64,000 bases of DNA, taken from Parietichytrium sp. I65-24A (Eukaryota > Sar > Bigyra > Thraustochytrida > Thraustochytriidae). The DNA lies in the NCBI GenBank assembly GCA_012862575.1, contig BLSF01000023.1, positions 62,001 through 126,000 on the forward strand. Reading direction: 5' to 3'. Shown one piece after another: positions 40,184 to 51,650 of the stretch (positions within the stretch are counted from its first letter, which is position 1; each line of letters opens with the position of its first letter). The translations under genes were made by a program, and so were the position numbers. The notes below the pieces were generated by a model that was not told the DNA's origin, made no database searches, and worked only from the letters and a program-made list of their open reading frames with translations.

Positions 40184-40450
40184 TTGACTGCTCCTAACTG
40201 CAAAGTTAACACCGGCGGTCGCTGTACTCGGTCTCGTACAGAAACTTATACTCTAGTTTCATTCACTCTCTCCCTTTTGTTGAGAACAAACAACGCCTTT
40301 TCACACTTGTGCTCTGGAGATAGATCACAGCTCTTTCTCCCTCTCTGCATCTCTCTCTCTCTGTCAGGTCTGTCAGGCATTGTCAGGCGTGAGCAATTGC
40401 CTGAAGAGCCTGAAGCAAGGCGCGCGGCAGCAGCAGGCCACATTGCATCC

Positions 40451-40491
40451 GTTGCATTCATTGCGTTCATTGCGTTCATTGCATTCATTGC
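40451..40491. repeat. 9-bp tandem repeat TTGC(A/G)TTCA
   Basis: Four and a half copies of a 9-bp unit lie about 50 bp before the TPR start codon, so probably in the 5' UTR. Confidence 0.75.
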
Positions 40492-40538
40492 GAACAAGCA
40501 AGCGTCGCGAGAAGCAGGGGAGGACAGCGGAGGGAGAG

Positions 40539-42023
40539 ATGGCAGCTCTGCAGCAGCTGGCGTCGGAGGCGCAAAACCTGTCGGACGCGGGAAAGTTTGC
40601 GGAGGCCGCGGAAAAGTACGATGCGATCCTCAAGCTGAATGACAAGATTGCCGAGGTGCACTTGAACAAGGGTGTGGCGCTGTCGTCGGCTGGGGACATG
40701 GAAGCGGCGCTGGAGGCGTTTCTCAAAGCCGGGCAGCTGAAACCTGAATTGGTGGGTGCCCATGCGAACGCAGGCAACATTCTGAAGAGGCTGGGTAGAA
40801 ACGCAGAAGCGGCAGAAAGCCTGCGTGCTGCGCTGGACCGCGACGAGAGCCTGATGACGGTGTGGGGAAACCTGGCGCATGTTCTGAACGCAATGGACAA
40901 GTTTGACGAGGTTCTCCAAGTCACAAAGCAGGCAATCTCGCTTGCGAAAAAGCCTTACATTCCCATCCACAATGAGCGAATCTTTGCGCTCTTTAAACTG
41001 GGGCGAGCAGATGACGCGGTAGACGACGTGGAGGCAGTGCTCGAAATCGAGCCGATGGAGAGCCTTGGCGCTGACCAAAGGGAGCTGTACTGTCTTCTAC
41101 TGTCTCAAAAGGGATCGCGGCTCCTGGCCAAAGGTGACGCAGAAAACGCCGTGTCATACCTGGAGCGCGCCTGCGAAGGTGACAGCAATGCAAACAACCT
41201 CTTCCCATACGGAGTGTCCCTCGTGCATCTGCACCGCGACGACGAAGCAGTTCCGATTCTAACCCGCGCGATGGATCTCGACCCTGATAACTGGAGAATT
41301 CCTGTTGCCATCGGTACTGTGCACATGAGAAACAAGAACTTCCAGGAAGCTATCAAGATGTTTGAAGCTGCAATGCAGCATAAAGAGGCGAAAACTGACT
41401 CTGTAATCAACTTCAACTACGCCGTAGCGTTGATGAACGCGGGCCGCGACAAAGATGCTCGAGAGCCACTTGAGCTCGTGGTGGCCGCAGAGCCGGACAA
41501 CCACGTGGCTCTTGGTCTCCTCGGTACGCTCTACCTCCAAGACAAGGATTACGAGAACGCAGTTGAGACTTTGGAGCGCGCCGCGGAAAAGCCTGGAGCA
41601 CAGAAAGACAGCAGTATATTTTACAACCTTGGCTATGCACGCTTGATGCTAGACAAGCCCGATGATGCTCTCGAGAGTTTCGAGGAGGCTTTGAAGATTA
41701 ACCCAGAGAGCGAGCAGGCCAAGAGTGCCGTTTCGGCCCTTAAGCCAGAGCAGTTGGAGCGCAGGTTGTCCACCCGCGAAATCGAAAAGGCCATCAAGAG
41801 TCATCAGGGCAAAGGCGCGAGCCCAATGCGATCGGAATCTGACATGGTGCGCGCGGCAAAGGATGCCCGAACTCCGCTCGAGCGTGCCAAGGCCATGTTA
41901 TCCCCTCAAAGACCACCATACCTTCGCAGACCGTCGATGGAGGGTATTCAGCTCGGCTTCGTTGTTGCCATGGCTGACGTGTATGATGAAATCACCCTTG
42001 AAAATCTTAAACCTTCGTACTAG
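40539..42023 (+). CDS. Tetratricopeptide-repeat protein
   Basis: A 494-residue intronless frame starts at the first ATG (40539); the open frame upstream has only non-ATG codons and runs over a tandem repeat. From residue 1 to about 390 it is a string of TPR helices, with typical segments AGKFAEAAEKYDAILKLN, AVSYLERACEGD and KPDDALESFEEALKINPESE. The C-terminal 100 residues are charged (REIEKAIKSHQGKGASPM) and end in LENLKPSY. TPR arrays bind peptides or partners. Nothing here points to one family such as BBS4, HOP or OGT, and no catalytic domain is present. The partner and pathway are unknown. Confidence 0.85.
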   Translation: MAALQQLASEAQNLSDAGKFAEAAEKYDAILKLNDKIAEVHLNKGVALSSAGDMEAALEAFLKAGQLKPELVGAHANAGNILKRLGRNAEAAESLRAALDRDESLMTVWGNLAHVLNAMDKFDEVLQVTKQAISLAKKPYIPIHNERIFALFKLGRADDAVDDVEAVLEIEPMESLGADQRELYCLLLSQKGSRLLAKGDAENAVSYLERACEGDSNANNLFPYGVSLVHLHRDDEAVPILTRAMDLDPDNWRIPVAIGTVHMRNKNFQEAIKMFEAAMQHKEAKTDSVINFNYAVALMNAGRDKDAREPLELVVAAEPDNHVALGLLGTLYLQDKDYENAVETLERAAEKPGAQKDSSIFYNLGYARLMLDKPDDALESFEEALKINPESEQAKSAVSALKPEQLERRLSTREIEKAIKSHQGKGASPMRSESDMVRAAKDARTPLERAKAMLSPQRPPYLRRPSMEGIQLGFVVAMADVYDEITLENLKPSY

Positions 42024-42251
42024 AAAGGACTACCTCGTCCCTGAAAAACACATGTTGTCACTAGAACCCTCGATTCCATCCCAAAGTTTGTTTGTTTTGC
42101 TCTTAAACTTGCTGCTATCAAGACCCTGGCCCGGAGAAGGGGCCAGATTTAACCGCAAGCAAAGCAAGCGAGAAAGTAAAAAGTCGATCAATTTTTTTGT
42201 TCCCTCGTCTTGTCTTTAGAAACACTAAATTACTACAAAACACATGCTGCG

Positions 42252-43976
42252 CTACTCAATGTACCTCCGGTCAATGAATCCTCGCCCAATGTCTGTTGTT
42301 GTAAAATTCTCCAAAGGAATGGAAGCAATGTTGTCCATGGGCTGCAAAAATGCTTGCACAAGCACTGGCTCGGCAAAGATACCGGCGCGAAATTCATCGT
42401 ATTGGATGTGTCCGTCTCCATTGGTGTCCATCTGCTCAAAAATCTCCTCCAGCTTGGCAGTCAGGTCCTCATTATTTACACGTAGCATGCAGCGCAACAC
42501 CTTCGCCACATCTTCCTTTGAAATTGCGCCAGTGTTGTTCTCATCATAGATCCGAAAGCACAGCTGTAAAGCATCCTCGCCGCTTTCTCGGAGTGTAGCA
42601 AGACTGCCAAGAAACTCTTTGTACTCCACCTCGTTATCGCCGTTCCGATCAAATAGCTCGAACATGCGATCGATTGGGACATCTTCAAAGCCTAGTTTTT
42701 TCATTGTGGAATGGAATGCAGCTTTGTCCATCTTGTTGTTATGGTCAGCATGAAGCTGAAAAGAGGAATGAATTCGCTGCAATTCGTCCAGACTGAACAC
42801 TTTTGCCTCAGTGGAGTCAACCAGGCTGAGGAGCTTCCTGCGCAGGCCTAATTGCGCACCCCACACGACAGCCATCGCTGCTGCTTTGAATCTTCGTTTC
42901 GCATTGAGCCTCTTGATCTCTGCCAGTGTGGAGGTAAGCTCAGAGGTTGGTGCGTTGCGCATCCAAGGGTGGTCCAAGACCTGGTCGCAAGTAAGCCGCC
43001 GCTTTGGATCCGTGACAAGCATTCTTTGCACAAGATCCTTGGCGTCCTTGGAAATGTTTGCCCACTGGTCCTTGTGAAACTCGTAATCTCCGGCCCGAAT
43101 CTGTTTGAAAAGTTCTCTCACATTCTCGTGATAAAAAGGCGGATAGCCTACGAGCAGAATGTACAAAATCACCCCCATGCTCCATACGTCACACGGAGGA
43201 CCGTAGAACGGGCCGCGCGGCTTTATAGATACTACTTCGGGGGCGACATAGTTTGGTGTTCCGACGACAGTTTGGTGCACGTCTGGCCAGTCCACAACCA
43301 TTGCGAGCCCAAAGTCAGTAATTTTGACTTCGGCGTCCTCCGCATCCGTGGTGAAAACCAGATTCTCTGGCTTGAGATCACGGTGAATGATTCCTGCATT
43401 GTGAAGCGTTCGGACTGCCCGCATGATTTTGTTCATCAGGGTCGCCGCATCATGCTCGGTGTACCTCTGCCTCTGCACAATCCGGTCAAAAAGTTCTTTC
43501 CCATCAAGCACCTCCATTACGATCGCGAGCCGATTATCCTCGCGGACCACATCTTTTATTTGAATCAAATTTGTTGTGTCTTCGCAGTCCTGTATAATCT
43601 TCTCCATGATGTGAATCTCATTATCTAGAATTCTTTGCTGCCGCTGTCGCTCAGCATTCGTGAATGCAGACAACTGAATGACTTTGATCGCCACGATTTC
43701 CCCACTCCGTCTGCATCGTGCTCTGTAAACTGTCGAGAACGCTCCGCGCCCTAGCTCCTCCTGCATCTCATACAGACCGGACACAGTGCGCTCCAGTGGC
43801 GCAGAGAGAGGCACCAACTCCGGCACCGTAGGCCCACTGCTCTCGTCCACGGCCATACTTTCCAGAGGAACGCTCGGCGGAGGAGCAGACATTGGTGCCG
43901 CCGGTGCTGATGCCGCGTGCTGCAGCTGCATCTGCACATCCATGGCTTCCGCTCCTTCAGAGTACCTCTGCTCCAT
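42252..43976 (-). CDS. Calcium-dependent protein kinase (CDPK-like)
   Basis: A 574-residue frame starts with ATG at 43976; the upstream extension lacks ATG. Residues 1-65 are Pro/Ala/Ser-rich and do not start with a Gly2 myristoylation site. The kinase domain covers about 70-330, with glycine loop GRGAFSTVY, ATP lysine in VAIKVI (about 98), HRDLKPEN (aspartate about 200), DFGLAM and APEV. A junction segment follows, then four EF-hands at about 405-530. The first loop (HADHNNKMDKAAF) is degenerate; the others are FDRNGDNEVEYKEF, YDENNTGAISKEDV and MDTNGDGHIQYDEF. This is the CDPK layout known from plants, alveolates and stramenopiles, in which Ca2+ binding to the EF-hands relieves autoinhibition. 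Confidence 0.93.
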   Translation of the reverse strand: MEQRYSEGAEAMDVQMQLQHAASAPAAPMSAPPPSVPLESMAVDESSGPTVPELVPLSAPLERTVSGLYEMQEELGRGAFSTVYRARCRRSGEIVAIKVIQLSAFTNAERQRQQRILDNEIHIMEKIIQDCEDTTNLIQIKDVVREDNRLAIVMEVLDGKELFDRIVQRQRYTEHDAATLMNKIMRAVRTLHNAGIIHRDLKPENLVFTTDAEDAEVKITDFGLAMVVDWPDVHQTVVGTPNYVAPEVVSIKPRGPFYGPPCDVWSMGVILYILLVGYPPFYHENVRELFKQIRAGDYEFHKDQWANISKDAKDLVQRMLVTDPKRRLTCDQVLDHPWMRNAPTSELTSTLAEIKRLNAKRRFKAAAMAVVWGAQLGLRRKLLSLVDSTEAKVFSLDELQRIHSSFQLHADHNNKMDKAAFHSTMKKLGFEDVPIDRMFELFDRNGDNEVEYKEFLGSLATLRESGEDALQLCFRIYDENNTGAISKEDVAKVLRCMLRVNNEDLTAKLEEIFEQMDTNGDGHIQYDEFRAGIFAEPVLVQAFLQPMDNIASIPLENFTTTDIGRGFIDRRYIE

Positions 43977-45133
43977 ATCTACCTCTTCAGAACTCTCTCC
44001 TCCTCTCCACTGCACTCTCGCACTTTTTGCCGTCCCAAGAGTGGCTCAGCAGCGCCGCACAACCTTTGCTCGCGGCTGATCCGTCAAGTTTAGACACCTT
44101 CCCACTGAGTACCGTTCTTTCGTTTTCGTCTCTCTCCACTCTTCCTCCCTCAGTCTCTCAGTCTCTCACTTTCTCAGTCTGTCAGTGGCAACCGCCAAAC
44201 TCAAGCCACTGTGTCAAATGGCAAATGGCAAATGGACTACCGCAGCCTTAGGCGCTCCGTTAGCAAGGTCCCCGCAGCAGGCGTTTCACGCGGACGCGAT
44301 CCTCCTTCGCGTACAGCTCCTCCTCCTAAGACATATCACCAATGTATCTATATGCGCCTATGGTGCGAGCACCCTCAAGAGTCACATGCGCACTATCATT
44401 GGCCAGTAAGACTAGCCTAGAATAGAGTAAGGGGGAGACTATCCTATGTGCATTGAGTTGAGAAATCATACTTAGGGCATATTGCTACACTGCTGATGTA
44501 GCATTGTTAGTGGAGGTAGTAGATGCTCTTAATTGAAGGTAACACTACCAGCGACTACTAGAATACCAGAGCAAAAGTAGTGCAAATGTAGATAAATAGC
44601 TCTAGCTAGCTAGCTTTAGGGTACCGGTAAGTGAGCGCGTTAGTGAAAGTGGATGCGAGTGGAAACTGAGGTTTTGGGAGTCCAGTCCATGTCCATGCAC
44701 AAACAAGAAGAAGAAAAATACACGTTCAAAACGCGCGGCCTTTCATGCGCAACCATTCACTGATATCCACGATGATCCACAATGGTCCACGATGATACCA
44801 GACAACTCACTTTTATCCACCGTGAATGATCCACGATCGTTCACAGTCATCATCCTTAATGATGATCCACGAGTGTTTGGAATCGCTTTCAACCCGGATA
44901 CGTACAACACACGTCTTGCCTCTCGCCTTTGCACGCTTTGGAGAAGCTGGCCTTGCAGCCCACAATTACCAACATTGCAAGCACGACGAAGCGGTTTGTG
45001 AACACCAAGAAAATGACACCCGTAGTTCTCGCGCAAAGCTTTGGACTACGCGAGGTAGTGAGTGAGCCAGGCCGGCCTTTTCATTGACTTTAAAACAAAC
45101 AGACAACCCAAAAACAATTGCAAAAGGTGGCTG

Positions 45134-45144
45134 GTACTGAGTAC
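45134..45144. promoter_or_regulatory. GTACTGAGTAC palindromic motif
   Basis: A perfect motif copy, in the middle of the long CDPK / PurF gap. Confidence 0.4.
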
Positions 45145-46654
45145 TGGAACGACGCAGCCCGGGCTGGGCCCGCGAGCGCTATCTGCCAATTGGTGGGGTG
45201 GCACCCATCGTGGCAGTTCTCGAGTTCCCAGTACTGCCAAGTTTGCGGAATTCGGAAGATGAACTCGACATGGACCAAGTGGACCAAGACAAAAGAATTC
45301 GATCCTGGTTCGCTCCAGATCGTGTGAACGGAACGTTTGGGAAACTCGAAGTCCGGTTTTGTGTGCCCGATTCATGGCATGGCGTATTGTCTGACATCTT
45401 GTGCTTGTCAACCTCTTTCCTTTTTAGTCTCTGCCTCTATGTGGGACGGATCAGCTCTCTTCTCGAGCTGACCTGCCAGTATAGATTGCAGCTTCGAAGA
45501 GAGCTCGGTGGCGCACATCGCTCTGATAAACAAGCTTACGCTGCCCTCCCACTGCGGTCAGCTGCATCGAATTGGCAGCTGCGAGAGCTATGAAAAAAGA
45601 GGAAGAAGGCGGCCGCAAGGGGAAGCTGCGAGACAGCTGGGTCAATTTGTTACATTTTTGGACCGTTCACCCGCCCTGGCATCTGGCATCTGTGCAACTC
45701 GCGAGTTGTCCACGAGTCTCGAGATTCGCAATTTCGCCACTACTGGCGATTTTAGCTTCCTTCTCTTGTGAGCAAACGAAATCTTCAAGTTGACGCAAAA
45801 TTCAATCTTCTGAATTCTGAACTGATGACAGCGAATTATGAGTGCTGTTGCCAAAGTCTGGATGCGTTTGGATCCTTTGGCCGAAGATTTGGTGTGTGAA
45901 CACACATACGCGTAAAGCTAGCAGGTGAAAAAGTAAAACGCCGACCTGCCGTTGCACTGCAAGTGAGTTGAACTTGTTCTACCCAGAGCAAGAACTTGAC
46001 GGATATTTTCGACTTTCGTAGCTCTGATATGCTCTGATCCTCGGACTCGGTCTTGGAGCTCCAATCACAGCGAGCTGTGTAGTCCGTGGCCAGCTCTCTT
46101 GGAAGAGATACTTGCCACTGTCCATTTCACAACACCACAGTATTTGTTCCAATCAATCAATTGAACTTTATCGGCGCGAGGTGGAAACACTTTCTTGCCT
46201 CTGTGTTTGCATTTTCCCAACCACTTTATCCAAAAGAAAGCGGCGCCCACGGACTCAGCGAGATAAAGACTAGAATTTGCTGTTCTGACATGTGAATTCT
46301 GATCAAGTCAAAACGAATCTTGCGAGGCCGCTAAAATCTTTTTCATGAACGGATGAGCGGGCTTTGCATTTCGCTGTCAGCACCTATAGTCAGTCCGCCA
46401 GTTGTACGACGGCGTTCAAGTTGATCCAGCTTCATTTCAGCTGACCACTTTGTACTCTGCACTCTCTGTACCGATACTTGAATACCTGCGCTCGAGCAGC
46501 AGCGAAGCAGTCAACTTTGCGGCAATCGCAAAGCAACGGAAAGATACTGACTACCTCTCTGCTTCCAGCGCCAACGCCTATGATAGGGCGATTTGCCCTA
46601 ACCTTGTAATCGCACAAGATCACTTTGGCATGCCCATCAATCTGATGGTTTCTG

Positions 46655-46945
46655 ATGAGCAGAAATGAGCAGAAGACAAAAGCGCTCGGCTCGTGCGCAC
46701 CTTTCCACGTTGTTGTGCGAAACGAAGAATGTTTTGTGCAACCTTCCAAGCTCCCGAAATCCACCAGTCCACAACAGCAACAAAAACAACACTCTTCCAC
46801 ATCGCTTTTCGATAAGTTAGCACACGACGCAAACAACAACCCTGCCGCCCTACGAAAAACAGAGAGTTTTGACAGGGAGAATGACTGGCTGGGCACATGC
46901 AAAGCGCTGTCGGTAGCACAGGCTGCTGGCGTTGTGGGTTGGTAG
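46655..46945 (+). CDS. Doubtful small ORF, 96 codons
   Basis: An ATG-started frame encodes 96 residues with a QQQQ run and a moderately protein-like C-terminal half (SLFDKLAHDANNNPAALRKT). No family pattern, signal peptide or TM segment is visible, and several overlapping frames are open on both strands. It is listed only because its composition is better than that of the other short frames in this gap. Confidence 0.15.
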   Translation: MSRNEQKTKALGSCAPFHVVVRNEECFVQPSKLPKSTSPQQQQKQHSSTSLFDKLAHDANNNPAALRKTESFDRENDWLGTCKALSVAQAAGVVGW

Positions 46946-47893
46946 TAGTTCAATCATAGTTCAACCACTGAAGCGGCAATCGGGTTGACCTCAGCGTTTT
47001 ACTCCTCCGAGTAGCAGAGCGTACCGCGTCGACGGACTGCTAGCACGCGGGGAAGCGCCGACCTTGGTGTAAGCTTTTACTGCGAGGTGTGTGGAGGTAG
47101 AAAGTTTTAGTGCGATTGTGAGTCTGCGTGTGGGCGGTTTTTTGTTCTCTGTTGTTGCTTTGTTGGTTTGTTTTTGTCAACTAGTACCCTCTCTCTCTCT
47201 CTCTCTCTGTCTCTGCTGTCAGCGCAAAGCAGGCAATGCAGGCAAGCTGCAATGCCAACTTATGCCAACTCACAAATCTTGCGAATGGGGAAGGAAGGAA
47301 TGAAGGATGCGAGGATCGGGTTGTCTGTGTTTGGGACTCCGTCACTGTGCGCGCTAATACCGAGTCGCCGAGGACGCCGAGGACGCAGAGGGCTTTCGCT
47401 TTGAAAGATAATTATACAAGTCGGAAAAAGTTGGACTGACCTGAATCCTGAGTTCTGCATTCTGCACAGTTGAGGTGTGACGCGGTGAGGGCGATGAAAG
47501 GAAAAAAGGAAAGTCAATCATTTTTCAGTTGTCTGTTTGCTGGAGAGCTTTCAAAGTTTGGCGACCTGACTGGCTTTTCCTGACTGACTGTTGGCGATTG
47601 CTGAATTCAGAATTCATGAATAATTATTCTGGTCCGAGGAAGTCAAAGGTCATGACGATGATCGTGGTTTGTGATGCGTGATGTGTGATGATGCGTGGTG
47701 CGTGTGGCGCCATGCAGTATCTAGTATTGGTACCTGCGGCTTACGCCTAAGCATACTAGACGGGGCGAAAAGAAGAAATCTCTTTGGTACATTTGCCATG
47801 GCAGGCAAGCAAGCGGCTCCCGTTCCCAGCGCAGGGCCTAGCGATTGCACCCAATACACCCCATTATGTCACGTTTCGTTCTTCTATTGACTC

Positions 47894-47921
47894 TCGATCG
47901 ATCGATCGATCGATCGATCGA
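47894..47921. repeat. (TCGA)7 microsatellite
   Basis: Seven perfect TCGA units, fully self-complementary, in gene-free DNA. Confidence 0.85.
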
Positions 47922-48589
47922 CTTCGAAGACAGGCATCTCTACACCATCCGCATTCAAGATCTTCCTTTCAAGTCAGAAATTCAAACTTACTTCAAGCTA
48001 AGGATTTAGAAATGAAGAATTTTAGGACAGCACACATAGGGCAGTTCAGAACAGACGATAACTTGTGCATGGAGCCCCATCAGCGTTGAAACAAAACGAG
48101 CAAAATGATTTCTCCACCCCTTCCGTGTGACGAGATAGATAGCGATGCTATCACAAAGTTGGCCAAGATCGAACAAAGCTACGCTAACCTACAACTCGAC
48201 TCGATTTGGACCAATTCTTTCTTTCGTTCTTTCTTTCCTTCCCCCCACAAATTTCACATCTATCTTTCTCCACTCGGGCTCGAGAGACAGAGAGACAGAG
48301 AGACAGAGAGGCAGAGCAGAGAGAGAAAACAGCAGAAATGAAATCAGAGAAAAGGAAAAGAGAAAAAACAGGAGAGATGGACGGAAGTGTGTGCTTGTTT
48401 GTATTTCTTGACTGTTCCGCTTTGCTGCTCTAATTTCAACGTCATGACTTGACTGATTCGATACAGACAATTCGCTGTCACTAGGGCAATAATTTGACAA
48501 TAAATTTGACAATTCGACGATTGATAATTGACAATTGACATCGACCCTCACCATCCTCTCAGCCACTCCGACACTCAAACTCACAGGGA

Positions 48590-48660
48590 AAGAAAAAGAG
48601 AGAGAGAGAATTTGGGAGAGCTACGGAGAGAGAGAGAAAGAGAGAGTGAGAGAGGACGGT
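48590..48660 (+). repeat. Purine-rich (GA)n stretch upstream of PurF
   Basis: About 70 bp of AGAGAG-type sequence on the gene strand, about 390 bp upstream of the PurF start codon. It resembles the purine leader of the ARF gene. Confidence 0.6.
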
Positions 48661-49044
48661 AGGGTCGCCTCGCTTCTCGTAAACGATCACACGAACGAGC
48701 CTAGCCGCCGCCAGGAGAAAGGCTATGACCAGATACGTCGTGTGAACAACAACCAAACAAACAACCAAACAGGCAAAAGACTGTGCGAGTTCCGAGCTGT
48801 GTTAGTTAGGCAGCGCCAATTCCAGCAGCGACACTTTCTCTCTTTGCCTTACCACGGAGTCCCCAGTACTGTGTCCCTCGGCAGCGCCCAGTCAGATCGA
48901 GCGGGACGCTGGCGACATTAGGCGATAGGCGATAGACCGTGAAGTACACCGTTGAGACGCTGCGTGGAGAAAAGGTTGGCGACGGAGTAGGCTGGAGCAC
49001 GACAGACGGGTTGGTCAATCGAGAGAGTCCGGTGCGAGGGAACC

Positions 49045-50765
49045 ATGTGTGCGATTTTGGGCATCTTGCTGGCGGACACGAACGCGCATTGCAGGCAGGA
49101 GATCTTTGATGCTCTCACCGTGCTGCAACATCGCGGCCAAGACGCCGCCGGAATCGTGACCGTCAACACGCAGTTCGACAAGACCAGGCTCGCAGTCCAC
49201 AAAGGCTTGGGTCTCGTGCGCGATGTTTTTCAGCTGGAGGCCATGCTCAAGCTCGAGGGCAATGCAGGAATCGGTCACTGCAGATATCCAAGTAAGTGTT
49301 ACTCTTTCCGCCTGTTTGTCATGGAGACGTAAAAAGTGATTCTTGTCTTTTCGAATGAAAGAAAAGACAGAACGAAAGGAAAGAATGAAGGAAAGTAAAA
49401 GCGACTAATCGGCCGAGTGTTCTCTTTGTGTCAGCTGCCGGATCTAGCTCCTCTGACGAGGCGCAACCAATGTACAACAACTACCCTTGCGGCCTCGCGT
49501 TGGCCCACAATGGTAACTTGACTAACAACAACGAGCTGCAAAAGCATGTTCGTGGCCTACACCGCCATTTGAACACACAGAGCGACTCGGAGGCTCTTTT
49601 GAACGTGTTCGCTGAGGAACTCAGACAGCAGCTCGATTCTCGTGACGGGGCCCGCTCAGACAAGATTCAGACCGAGCACATTTTCGCAGCTGTTAAGCGT
49701 ACTATGGAGCTCTGCCGCGGCGGATATGCATGTGTGATGCTGATTCATGATGTTGGGCTGCTCGCCTTCCGTGACCCATGGGGCATCCGCCCAATCGTGT
49801 GTGGCAAGAGGCAGTCCCGCACTTTGAATGGCGGTATTGACTACATCTTTTCGTCCGAGTCGGTCGCGTCTGACACGCTTGGATTCGAACTTCTGCGTGA
49901 GGTGAACCCTGGCGAGTGTGTCCTCACCATTCCGATGGTCCCCGGGCACCCCCGCGAAGACAAAGGCCTGCTGTGCCGACAGCTCATCGGCGACGGTGCG
50001 GCAACTTACCCTTGCCTTTTCGAGTATGTTTACTTTTCCCGCCCTGATTCCATCATGAATGGAGTCTCGGTGTACGAGGCTCGTTTCCTGATGGGCGAGT
50101 ACCTTGCGGATAAGATTCGCCGCGAGCACCCAAATGAGCACATTGATGTTGTCATCCCGATCCCCGACACCAGTCGAACCTCAGCGCTAGCTTGCGCACA
50201 GCGCCTGCAGCTTCCATACCGCGAAGGCTTTATCAAAAACCGTTACATCGGGAGAACATTCATCATGCCGGAGCAGAATGCTCGTCGCAAGAGTGTCCGC
50301 CTCAAGTTAAACACCGTCAAGGCAGAGTTTAGTGGCAAGAACGTGCTTCTCATCGACGATTCCATCGTGCGCGGTACTACTTCATTTGAGCTCGTTTCGA
50401 TGGCTCGAGAAGCTGGGGCAAAGAAAGTGTTCTTCTGCAGCGCAGCTCCAGAGATCAGGCACCCAAACGTTTACGGTATCGACCTTCCTTCATCGAAGGA
50501 GCTTGTGGCGTTCAACCGCACGTTGGACGAGATTTCCAAGAAGATTGGGTGCGACTGGGTTCTCTACCAAGACTTGGAGGACTTGGAGAAGTCTGTGCGC
50601 TCTCTCAACCCCAAGTTGACCGGCTTTGAGACGTCCACCTTCACTGGCATTTACATCACCAACGACGTAGATCAATCATACTTTAGCTCGCTGGAAACTG
50701 ATCGAAGCAACGATGCCAAGCTCGTGCGTGAGAATAGCAGCAAAGGAACAAGCATACCTGCTTAA
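49045..50765 (+). CDS. purF: Amidophosphoribosyltransferase (first step of purine synthesis), one intron
   Basis: The enzyme converts PRPP and glutamine to 5-phosphoribosylamine. Exon 1 is 49045-49291 and exon 2 is 49435-50765. The 143-nt intron has donor GTAAGTGT and acceptor TTTGTGTCAG. The joined protein has 525 residues. The join restores CRYPTAGSSSSDEAQPMY, a fixed PurF signature. The glutaminase nucleophile is Cys2 directly after the start Met (MCAILGI), so no propeptide needs removal. AHNGNLTN follows. The PRPP-binding loop LLIDDSIVRGTT lies near residues 386-397. NTVKAEFSGKN and the C-terminal helical region look complete. It has no neighbour of the same pathway in the window. Confidence 0.96.
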
Positions 50766-51356
50766 CTATCGATAGCCATTTCTTCCCCTCTCAACCAACA
50801 ACCATAAACAACGTCCGAATGTGTGTGTGCCTGGTCTACTGCGTCGCTCATTGAAGCCCGAAAGATCGTTGAGTTTTGTACTTCATTGACGCATTCAGAG
50901 AGCCAGGGCTTTCTTGGCCCTTTTTTTGGCGGTCTGTGGACACTGGCAAATTGTGCGGAGGACCAAAAAATAGATTCGCTGACCATCCTCTTCGTCATCA
51001 TCTCGATCGCTTTTGAGATTAATTGGCCGCATCGGGGTCGCTGCTGTTAGATCTGTCGCGCCATTTAGCGGCTTCGAATCATAAACAATGTTTCATATGT
51101 GCTCTGAGCTATTCTGATCGCCCATCACCAGTCCCTTTTTTTGCCGCCCAAACATCTTCGACTTCAGATATGTGAATCCATTCACATGTGAATACTTGAG
51201 ACTTGGAATATGCAAGTGAAAAGGCAAAGAGTTTTCCTTGCAAGCGTTGGGAACGAAAGAGCCGCTGAGTGCGCATCTGACTGTCAAGTAAAAAGAATCA
51301 GAACAGAATATGTTTTGAGGCTTCAAAATTGTGTACACAGTGTTATATTTTAAAAT
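50766..51356. other. Convergent 3' gap
   Basis: This is the shared 3' region of PurF (+) and the small mitochondrial protein gene (-). No gene or repeat was recognised. Confidence 0.45.
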
Positions 51357-51650
51357 TTAGTTGTATCTCTGCTTGAATGGCTTGCCTGCGCCATCAACGA
51401 TGAGGCACTTGTAGGTGCAAAGGCCGCCAGCAAGGCCAAGGATAACGAAGATTGGGACAATCTCAGCGTTCTTTGCTGGGTTGAACCAGGTGTTGAAGAC
51501 GGATCCCTCGTTCTGGAGAACGTTTGGGTGGCCACCAGCTCCCATGCCAGCCCTGTTGAGTGGAATTCCGCCAACAACGTTGCCAGCCTGGGTGGACTGG
51601 TTGCGTGCAGCGACGTTGCGCACGAGAGGAGCGAAGCGGCGAGCGATCAT
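51357..51650 (-). CDS. NDUFA4/B12D-like small mitochondrial membrane protein
   Basis: A 97-residue frame starts with ATG at 51650. The first 20 residues (MIARRFAPLVRNVAARNQST) are basic, hydroxylated and free of acids, as expected for a mitochondrial presequence. A Gly/Asn-rich middle leads to one TM helix (EIVPIFVILGLAGGLCTYKC). The pattern PxIxPxFVxxGxxxGxCxY and the short basic tail resemble the B12D/NDUFA4 (MLRQ) family of respiratory-chain accessory subunits. The frame continues upstream to 51761 through a low-complexity stretch without an ATG, so the start at 51650 is chosen. The family call is moderate and the mitochondrial location is likely. Confidence 0.65.
   Translation of the reverse strand: MIARRFAPLVRNVAARNQSTQAGNVVGGIPLNRAGMGAGGHPNVLQNEGSVFNTWFNPAKNAEIVPIFVILGLAGGLCTYKCLIVDGAGKPFKQRYN

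Larger units (their letters stand above)
39297..40538. other. Gap with a polypyrimidine tract and a 9-bp repeat upstream of the TPR gene
   Basis: Besides the two repeats listed separately there is a GA/GGAA stretch near 39700-39720 and a CTCTCT run at about 40156-40170. No coding region was recognised. Donor-like GTAAGT words on both strands near 39640-39660 lead to no exon that I can support. Confidence 0.45.
43977..49044. other. 5-kb divergent gap CDPK / amidophosphoribosyltransferase
   Basis: No gene that I can firmly support lies here. Present are one perfect GTACTGAGTAC (45134-45144), a CT run near 47190-47208, a (TCGA)7 array at 47894-47921 and a purine-rich AGAGAG leader at about 48590-48660 before the PurF gene. 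A 96-codon ATG frame at 46655-46945 is listed separately as doubtful. Confidence 0.45.
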